44,463 nucleotides of DNA from Candidatus Anammoximicrobium sp. (GTDB taxonomy: Bacteria; Planctomycetota; Planctomycetia; Pirellulales; Pirellulaceae), in NCBI GenBank assembly GCA_012515235.1, contig JAAYYU010000277.1, positions 1-44,463 on the forward strand, in the 5' to 3' direction. Position numbers and translations under genes: made by a program. The notes under the pieces were generated by a model. The model was not told where the DNA came from, did not search any database, and saw only the letters and a list, made by a program, of their open reading frames with translations. This document shows positions 17,303 through 22,567 of the stretch, piece by piece (positions within the stretch are counted from its first letter, which is position 1; the number at the start of each line of letters is the position of its first letter).

Positions 17303-18700
17303 TCAACTGTGTTGTTCGAGGGCTTGGATTATCTGGCGCAAATCGTTGGGGACTGCCACGGCGTGATTGGCAAACGCCGCGTGCTGGATGCCGCGGCTGC
17401 CCAGGATCTTCTGGAAGTGCTCCTGGTCCGTCGTGTGATACGCGACGGTGGCCGTGGGGTCCTTTAACTGATGGCCCGTCAACACGCACACGACGCGCTC
17501 GTCCGGATCGATCACGCCTTCGCGGACCAGCAACCTGGCGCCCGCGACGCTGGCCGCGCTGGCCGGTTCGCAGCCGAACCCGCCCGCCCCGACCTGGGCC
17601 TTCGCGTCCAGGATGTCCTGATCGCTGACCTTCCGGACCACTCCGTCGCAGATTTCCAAGGCGCGAACGCACTTTTGCAAATTGACCGGCCGGTTGATTT
17701 CGATCGCACTGGCGATCGTCGAGGCCTTCTTCTGCCGCTCGTCCAACTCGCGATAGTAGTCCGCGATCAGCTGCTTGTCGATCTGGCCGGAGTTCCACCG
17801 CAGACCGCGGCGGCTGTACAGTTCGTACAGCGTGTCCGCCCCGCAGGCATTGATCACGGCCAGACGCGGCACGCGTGAAATCAGGCCCAGCTTGAACAAC
17901 TCGGCAAACGCTTTGCCAAACGCGCTGGAGTTGCCCAGGTTGCCGCCCGGCACGACGATCCAGTCAGGCGGTTCCCAGTTGAGCGACTCCAGCACCCGGA
18001 ACATGATCGTCTTCTGGCCTTCCAGCCGGAACGGGTTCACGCTGTTGACCAGATAGATGCCCAAGTCCCGCGACACTTCCTGGACGCGGGCCATGGCGTC
18101 GTCAAAATCGCCCTCGATCTGGACCGTCAACGCGCCGTATTCCAGGGCCTGCGACAGCTTGCCGTACGAGATCTTGCCCGAACCAATGAAGATCACGGCT
18201 TTCATCAATCGGGTTACGGCAGAGTACATGGCCAGCGAAGCGCTGGTGTTGCCGGTCGAAGCGCACGCGGCCCGCGAGGCGCCGCTCAGCCGAGCGTGCG
18301 TAAAGGCCGCCGACATGCCGTTGTCTTTGAAACTGCCCGAAGGATTCATGCCCTCGTATTGCAGGTGCAAACGGCCAGGCTTCAAGCCCACGTACGCCGC
18401 CGCGCCGTCGGACTGCTGCAACAGAGTCTGGCCCTCGCCCACGGTGACCAGCGATTCGGGGCCGGCATAGGGCAGCAATTCGTGAAACCGCCACACGCCA
18501 CTGTGTCGCATGGGAATCCGGCGCTGGCCCCACCACTGCTCGAAATACCGCAGATTGTCCGGCGGCTGTAAGCGGTTCCAATCGTATTCGACGTCCAGCA
18601 GACCGCCACAGCGTTCACAGGCGACGCGGACCTCGCCGACGTCGTACGTCGCGCCACAGGCGGGAGACATGCACTTCTGAAAAGCAAGTTCTTTAATCAC
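17303..18700 (-). CDS. thrC: Threonine synthase with N-terminal zinc ribbon
   Basis: The 465-residue PLP enzyme converts O-phosphohomoserine to threonine. It carries GMNPSGSFKDNGMS with the PLP lysine, STGNTSASLAMYSA for the phosphate cup, and VPGGNLGNSSAFGKA. Cys10, Cys15, Cys28 and Cys31 form a zinc-ribbon-like N-terminus seen in one branch of ThrC. A GTG at 18700 gives the expected start VIKELAFQKC. An upstream in-frame ATG at 18766 would add 22 residues reaching to the edge of a repeated intergenic region and is less likely. The gene is first in an operon with dapB. Confidence 0.92.
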   Translation of the reverse strand: MIKELAFQKCMSPACGATYDVGEVRVACERCGGLLDVEYDWNRLQPPDNLRYFEQWWGQRRIPMRHSGVWRFHELLPYAGPESLVTVGEGQTLLQQSDGAAAYVGLKPGRLHLQYEGMNPSGSFKDNGMSAAFTHARLSGASRAACASTGNTSASLAMYSAVTRLMKAVIFIGSGKISYGKLSQALEYGALTVQIEGDFDDAMARVQEVSRDLGIYLVNSVNPFRLEGQKTIMFRVLESLNWEPPDWIVVPGGNLGNSSAFGKAFAELFKLGLISRVPRLAVINACGADTLYELYSRRGLRWNSGQIDKQLIADYYRELDERQKKASTIASAIEINRPVNLQKCVRALEICDGVVRKVSDQDILDAKAQVGAGGFGCEPASAASVAGARLLVREGVIDPDERVVCVLTGHQLKDPTATVAYHTTDQEHFQKILGSRGIQHAAFANHAVAVPNDLRQIIQALEQHS

Positions 18701-18769
18701 GAGGCGTAGTCTAAGCAAGGGATTTGGGAAACTCAAGATCCCGCGCGGCGTCACCAACCGGCACACGGC

Positions 18770-18806
18770 CCTGCGAACTTCGGTTTCTGCGGAGACTCAG
18801 TGACTC
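18770..18806. repeat. 37-bp intergenic direct repeat, copy 1
   Basis: A 37-bp sequence beginning CCTGCGAACTTCGGTTTCTG and ending GACTCAGTGACTC is repeated exactly at 18842-18878, 72 bp further on. The 35-bp spacer holds a CGGGG...CCCCG hairpin around GGCTGACG. Two copies and one spacer are too few to call CRISPR. The unit resembles short dispersed intergenic repeats of planctomycete genomes. Confidence 0.7.
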
Positions 18807-18841
18807 GGGGAACGGGGGGCTGACGCCCCGCCCGCTCGCCG

Positions 18842-18878
18842 CCTGCGAACTTCGGTTTCTGCGGAGACTCAGTGACTC
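18842..18878. repeat. 37-bp intergenic direct repeat, copy 2
   Basis: This is identical over 37 bp to the copy at 18770-18806. A 10-bp CCCGCGCGGC sequence overlaps its right end and also occurs 20 bp left of copy 1 (18740-18749), so the duplicated unit may include more than the 37-bp core. Confidence 0.7.
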
Positions 18879-18946
18879 CCGCGCGGCAAACAACACTGCC
18901 CTCAAGACATATATTCTGTACCTCGAAGTCTTTAACCGGTCCAATT

Positions 18947-19014
18947 GATCTTGAATCGATCTTGACCAAAAAACAAAAATTCAGCAAAATGACCGCTTAT
19001 TCAGAATAATATTC
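18947..19014 (+). promoter_or_regulatory. Promoter and palindromic operator of the TetR-type gene
   Basis: TTGACC (18962-18967) and CAAAAT (18985-18990) are separated by 17 nt and make a plausible sigma-70 promoter. Two overlapping inverted repeats follow: TTATTC-A-GAATAA (18997-19009) and GAATA-A-TATTC (19004-19014), at the expected transcription start. A direct repeat GATCTTGA occurs at 18947 and 18958, one helical turn apart, overlapping the -35 box. The arrangement suggests autorepression by the adjacent TetR-type protein. Confidence 0.5.
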
Positions 19015-19049
19015 GATCAATCCAAACGAATTCACCGTGACGGATCGCT

Positions 19050-19697
19050 GTGAAGACGGCCTCACGGGATCGGGAAAGCGAGAGGCCTGTGCCCAGGTTG
19101 ACGGAGCGGCGTAGAGCGGCGGTGGACGCAGCCATGCGAGAGGGCCTGTTTGAGGCGGCCGTCGCGGTAATTGCCCAGCACGGCAGCGCCGGTTTGACCA
19201 TCGAGCGGCTGGCAATTGCGGCTCGCGTGGCCAAGGGCACGGTTTACAACTATTTCCGCAGTAAACGGGGATTGCTGCAGTTCGTCCACCAGAGGGCTTA
19301 CGAGCCGATCAACGGGCAGATGCACGAGATTGCGGCGAGTTCCCAGACCGCGCGGGGCAAGCTGGAAGCGATGGCTCGAATGTACTTCGAGCACGTCAAT
19401 CAGGAACGCGAATTGTTCGACTTTCTGCTGAACGACGCTTCCGTGCTGGGGCAGTTGAAGAGCGAACAAGCCAGCCTGCAGGCGCAGGTAATTGGCGTGT
19501 TGAAAGGGATTTTGGAACAGGGCATCGCGAGCGGCGAGTTCAGGGCGTTGGACGTGAAACGCGTTGCGGAGATGATCCTGGGGGCGATTCGACAACTGGC
19601 GGAGTGCGAGTTAGCGGGCAGCGAGCCTCGGAGTGCGGAAGAAATTGTCGAGGTCCTGGTCCCGGTGTTTTTGCAGGGAATACAGAAGGGGCATTGA
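19050..19697 (+). CDS. TetR/AcrR-family transcriptional regulator
   Basis: The 215-residue protein has an N-terminal TetR helix-turn-helix (about residues 25-75), with the landmarks AVAVIAQHGSAGLTIERLA, AARVAKGTVYNYFRSKRGLL and the family's typical F at the end of the recognition helix region. The C-terminal ligand-binding half is mostly helical and has no identifiable ligand signature. The start is a GTG at 19050 with only a weak upstream purine tract. It lies 73 bp before csrA on the same strand and may be co-transcribed with it. AT-rich palindromes directly upstream look like its own operator. No transporter gene is adjacent, so its target is unknown. Confidence 0.88.
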   Translation: MKTASRDRESERPVPRLTERRRAAVDAAMREGLFEAAVAVIAQHGSAGLTIERLAIAARVAKGTVYNYFRSKRGLLQFVHQRAYEPINGQMHEIAASSQTARGKLEAMARMYFEHVNQERELFDFLLNDASVLGQLKSEQASLQAQVIGVLKGILEQGIASGEFRALDVKRVAEMILGAIRQLAECELAGSEPRSAEEIVEVLVPVFLQGIQKGH

Positions 19698-19739
19698 GAC
19701 AGGGTATTGGAACCGACGGGTTGGAGATCCGTCCTAGAC

Positions 19740-19765
19740 AAGCGGCGGTGCCGCTTCAGGGAGGT
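19740..19765 (+). promoter_or_regulatory. csrA leader hairpin and Shine-Dalgarno
   Basis: AAGCGGC (19740-19746) and GCCGCTT (19750-19756) form a perfect 7-bp stem with a GGT loop, ending just before CAGGGAGGTG, which contains the ribosome-binding site of csrA. The GGA in the Shine-Dalgarno is also the core of CsrA RNA-binding sites, so feedback control of translation is possible. Confidence 0.45.
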
Positions 19766-19770
19766 GTGCG

Positions 19771-19992
19771 ATGTTGGTGTTATCGAGGAAGTGCGGCGAG
19801 ACCATCGTGATCGATGACTGCATTCGGGTTACGGTCGAGGCGGTTCAGGGCGGCCGAGTGCGGCTGTCGGTCGAGGCGCCGGCCGAAGTCAACGTCGATC
19901 GCGAGGAAATCTGGATGCGGAAACGCCTGGGCATTGCACCACGGCGGGAAGCCCCGGCGTGCGAGGCCAGTTGTTGGGCCGAGGCGAACTGA
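19771..19992 (+). CDS. csrA: Carbon storage regulator, translational regulator CsrA
   Basis: The 73-residue protein starts MLVLSRKCGETIVIDD, then IRVTVEAVQGGRVRLSVEAPAEVNVDREEIW, the complete CsrA/RsmA fold of five strands with the conserved GxVRLxxxAPxxVxVxReEI core. CsrA dimers bind GGA motifs in mRNA leaders and change translation or stability. It has a strong GGGAGG site 7 nt before the ATG. The C-terminal tail is slightly longer than in E. coli and has two cysteines (CEASCW), whose role is unknown. It follows a TetR-type regulator and faces a Ser/Thr kinase. Confidence 0.95.
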   Translation: MLVLSRKCGETIVIDDCIRVTVEAVQGGRVRLSVEAPAEVNVDREEIWMRKRLGIAPRREAPACEASCWAEAN

Positions 19993-20106
19993 GTTGCCGG
20001 GAGGCCAAGCCGCCGGCGGGAAGGCCGGAGCAAGTCCGCGCGGTTCGGGGGTGCTCCTGAACTTCGCGGGTCTTGCCGAGGCCGGTTTTTGCCGAGGCTT
20101 GGGCGT

Positions 20107-21252
20107 TCAGTGGGTGGACGGGTCGTCCTCGTGAAGGCTCTCGTTCATTTCTTGGAGTTCCTCGATCAGCAGGCGGATTTCGTTTTCGTACTCGCTGCAC
20201 ATGTCGCCTTTGACCAGTTGCCGGAGGAAGGCGGACGCGCCGTCTTTCACCAGGTTGGCCGATTCGGCGCTCTGGAATCGCATCTGCGGATCGGGGGCGA
20301 TCAGGCCGCGGCAGAAGCTCATCAACAACTCGTTGCAGCTTACCTCAAAGGGCAGAATCTTCGGCAGTTGTTGGGGCAACATCCGCTTGGCTTCCAGCAG
20401 TTCCCGGTAGGACTTCAGGCCGGCGAACGGCTGGCAGCCCGAGAGCATTTCGACCAGCACGTAGCCCAGCGAAGCCAGATCGCTGCGGGGGGTCATGTCG
20501 CCGCCGTCCAGCACTTCGGGGGCGGCATAAAACGGCGTACAGGTGCGCAGCGGCGGCGGGTTGTCGAGTTCAAACGCGGAGCCGATGTCGATGATCTTGG
20601 CGTTGCCCGTCCGTTTCAGCATGACGTTCGAAGGCTTGATGTCGCCGTGGACGATGCTCTCGCGATGCAGCGCGGCCAGGGCCATCAGGCATTCCTGGAC
20701 GATGGCGACCGCGACGCCCGGTTTGAAACGCGTTTGCTCCGGCCCCGCCGTCGCAATCACGTTGTTGATGTATTCCCAGCGGCGATTGCTGACACGGTCC
20801 TTGACCCGCGCCAGCGTGTCCTTGCTCGACAGCCGGCGCAAGTCGAAGCCGTCGACCCACTCCATCAACATCATGCGGATCCGGTCGTGATCGACGAAGT
20901 TCTGGACCGACAGCAGATTGTCCTGCTGGATGCGCGCGACAAGGGCGGACACGTGGGCGATCCGCAGCATGGCCTCGTCATAGCCCCGCGCGTCGTCATA
21001 GCGCTCGGGCGTAAACACCTTGGCCGCCACGGGCACCGTGAACCCGTCCGCGCCGCGGTGCTCGGTCAGATAGACGACTCCCTGGCCGCCCGCACCCAGT
21101 CGGCGCGTGAAGTGGTAGTGGACGGTCCACGGAAAATACTTCAGCTTGAGCAGACTCTGATACCGGGCGAACAACTCTGCGTCAGCGTCGCCGGTGTCGG
21201 GACGGCCGTGGGTCATGGTGGCATGCAGGTCGTGGTGGGTCGTTGTGAGCAT
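20107..21252 (-). CDS. Serine/threonine protein kinase (Hanks type, non-RD)
   Basis: The 381-residue cytoplasmic kinase has the glycine loop LGAGGQGVVY (residues 52-61), ATP lysine Lys78 in VAAKVF, the catalytic loop VHGDIKPSNVML with Asp204, Lys206 and Asn209, Asp222 in a DIG motif where DFG is usual, and an APEV motif (244-247). HGD replaces HRD, so it is a non-RD kinase and may not need activation-loop phosphorylation. There is no transmembrane segment and no TPR or WD40 tail, unlike many planctomycete kinases. An ATG at 21252 is taken as the start; a second at 21216 is possible. It converges on csrA. Confidence 0.88.
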   Translation of the reverse strand: MLTTTHHDLHATMTHGRPDTGDADAELFARYQSLLKLKYFPWTVHYHFTRRLGAGGQGVVYLTEHRGADGFTVPVAAKVFTPERYDDARGYDEAMLRIAHVSALVARIQQDNLLSVQNFVDHDRIRMMLMEWVDGFDLRRLSSKDTLARVKDRVSNRRWEYINNVIATAGPEQTRFKPGVAVAIVQECLMALAALHRESIVHGDIKPSNVMLKRTGNAKIIDIGSAFELDNPPPLRTCTPFYAAPEVLDGGDMTPRSDLASLGYVLVEMLSGCQPFAGLKSYRELLEAKRMLPQQLPKILPFEVSCNELLMSFCRGLIAPDPQMRFQSAESANLVKDGASAFLRQLVKGDMCSEYENEIRLLIEELQEMNESLHEDDPSTH

Positions 21253-21870
21253 ATCCGCGTTCCGCAGGAAGGTCGGGTGAGCTGTGCGAGGTGCGGCGCG
21301 ACAAGCGGGGCCTCACCGCCTCGCCGTCTGGATCGGAACCGGAGCCAGCCATCGAACCCCGTGATGATTTGCTCTCTCGCCGCCATATCATAATCAGCGC
21401 GGAACTGGGAAGTCCAGCGGAAATTCGTCTTTTGGATTACTGCCCCCGTTCGCCCGAGCTTCGGCAACGTGGCTGGCAGAATCGGCGAACTCACGCCCGC
21501 CGTTCGCTCGGGGGACTGCGACGTCCGGGGGACCGCGGGTCCGAGCGGTGAAAAAGGGTGACAGACGTTTCGCGGCGGTCGTCTTCCTCCGGGGGTCTCC
21601 AACGCAGCTCGAGCCTGCCCTGTTTCAACAAGCTGCCAGGCCTCGATTCCGCGATGCGGACAATCCACTGGCCTCACAAACGACGAGAAGCCGCTAGCGC
21701 CCAAGAACGGATGCTGAAAACGTCCGCTGCCGACTTGTGACGCGTTTCAAACACCACAGGCCGGAGCGTCCTGTTCTTCTGCAGGTCGCATCCGGCCTGT
21801 CTCGTTGTGATCCGGAGAACGGGCAGCCACGGCGGGTAGGTGCCGTCGCCGCACCGCGCTGAGGGGCGGT
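21253..21870. other. Intergenic region without recognised gene
   Basis: This stretch lies between the kinase start and the H1-like gene stop, both on the minus strand. No ORF with recognisable protein character was found. The only clear structure is the inverted repeat at 21756-21800. Confidence 0.5.
21756..21800 (-). terminator. Stem-loop downstream of the H1-like gene
   Basis: ACAGGCCGGA (21756-21765) and TCCGGCCTGT (21791-21800) form a perfect 10-bp inverted repeat with a 25-nt loop, 70 bp after the stop codon of the H1-like gene. The trailing sequence GGTGTTT is only weakly T-rich, so it may be a terminator or an mRNA 3' stabiliser. Confidence 0.35.
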
Positions 21871-22071
21871 CTACTTGGTGGCGGCCTTCTTCGCTGGCTT
21901 CTTCTTCGCTGGCTTCGGCTTGCAGCACGTCTTGCACGCCGCCGCTTTGGCAGCGGGCTTCTTGGCAGCGGGCTTCTTGGCGGCGGGCTTCTTCGCAGCG
22001 GGCTTCTTGGCGGCGGGCTTCTTGGCGGCGGGCTTCTTCGCAGCGGGCTTCGCGGTCTTCTTCGTTGCCAT
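21871..22071 (-). CDS. Histone H1-like Lys/Ala/Pro-rich small protein
   Basis: This is a 66-residue, strongly basic protein. Residues about 8-43 consist of seven near-perfect AAKKP pentapeptides, followed by a cysteine cluster CKTCCK and a second basic segment KKKPAKKAATK. It resembles the tails of eukaryotic H1 and bacterial Hc1/Hc2-type DNA-binding proteins, so a nucleoid or RNA-binding role is likely. The ATG at 22071 has AAGGA 7 nt upstream (AGAAGGAGCCGAAGGAC). An open frame extends upstream to 22401 but it lacks the composition and the site. The repeats are encoded by 15-bp tandem units. Loss or gain of units should occur readily. Confidence 0.82.
   Translation of the reverse strand: MATKKTAKPAAKKPAAKKPAAKKPAAKKPAAKKPAAKKPAAKAAACKTCCKPKPAKKKPAKKAATK
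21950..22054 (-). repeat. 15-bp tandem repeat inside the H1-like gene
   Basis: Seven consecutive 15-bp units of the form GC(A/G)GCGGGCTTCTT(G/C) on the plus strand, the last one diverged, encode the AAKKP pentapeptides of the minus-strand gene. Variation between units is confined to third codon positions in most copies, which points to selection for the peptide. Confidence 0.85.
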
Positions 22072-22180
22072 GTCCTTCGGCTCCTTCTGAAGGGCGTCCA
22101 TGTTGGGTCGCGATCTGCGCCTCGCAACGCCCTGGACGAGGACGGTCGCATTCATTGCGGGCGATACCGGCAAAGGACCC

Positions 22181-22202
22181 AACTCGGCTTGGTTGCCGAG
22201 TT
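22181..22202 (+). other. Perfect hairpin in the H1-like gene leader
   Basis: AACTCGGC (22181-22188), loop TTGGTT, and GCCGAGTT (22195-22202) form a perfect 8-bp stem. On the plus strand it is followed by TTCTT, like an intrinsic terminator. On the minus strand it would sit in the 5' leader of the H1-like mRNA, preceded by an A-run, where it could be a regulatory structure. Confidence 0.5.
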
Positions 22203-22244
22203 TTCTTCGGGGCGTCCACTTGCTCGGTTCACCCAGCTTTGCCC

Positions 22245-22274
22245 ATTGAAGCAAAACGGCGCGTCTTGCGTCAA
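22245..22274 (-). promoter_or_regulatory. Possible promoter of the H1-like gene
   Basis: On the minus strand TTGACG (22274-22269), an 18-nt spacer and TTCAAT (22250-22245) resemble sigma-70 -35 and -10 boxes. Transcription would start about 170 nt before the ATG, leaving room for a structured leader. Confidence 0.3.
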
Positions 22275-22567
22275 GTCGATTTTTTTCCGTAGTGAGGCGG
22301 ACTTCCGTCTTTGAAGTTGTACCGCTTGCGCGAAGGTAGCCGAATTCTGATGCATTCTGTTGCGCGCTAACTCGAAGGCTTCGGGCTCTGACCTTGCGCA
22401 TTTCGCGCGACGGTACCGGCGTTCGACCGAGGCGGCTCAGGGTGGATCGCCTGCGTGGTTTTCGATGATTCCCAGCGCAGGCGGGATGGGAGCGCGGCGG
22501 GCCCCGCCGTGGGGTACTCGGTCATCATGTCGCCCAACGGAACCCTGGTTCCCGGGTGCGGGGCGAT
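22275..22567. other. Intergenic region, no gene recognised
   Basis: This region lies between the lyase-like gene's stop and the putative H1-like promoter. It has short overlapping frames only, with arginine-rich shadow composition, and no clear structure. Confidence 0.4.

Noticed and set aside
16542..17366. Plus-strand frame opposite dapB
   Set aside because: dapB on the minus strand has all its signature motifs and coupled spacing with thrC.
18701..18766. Upstream ATG (18766) as the start of thrC
   Set aside because: It adds 22 residues not typical of the family; the GTG at 18700 begins the conserved zinc-ribbon N-terminus.
18770..18878. CRISPR array
   Set aside because: Only two repeat copies with one 35-bp spacer, no leader or cas genes beside it; the Cas4-like nuclease 20 kb away belongs to the integrative element.
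22072..22401. Longer frame (176 codons) upstream of the H1-like protein
   Set aside because: The upstream portion lacks protein-like composition and covers the putative promoter and leader hairpin; AAGGA precedes the ATG at 22071.
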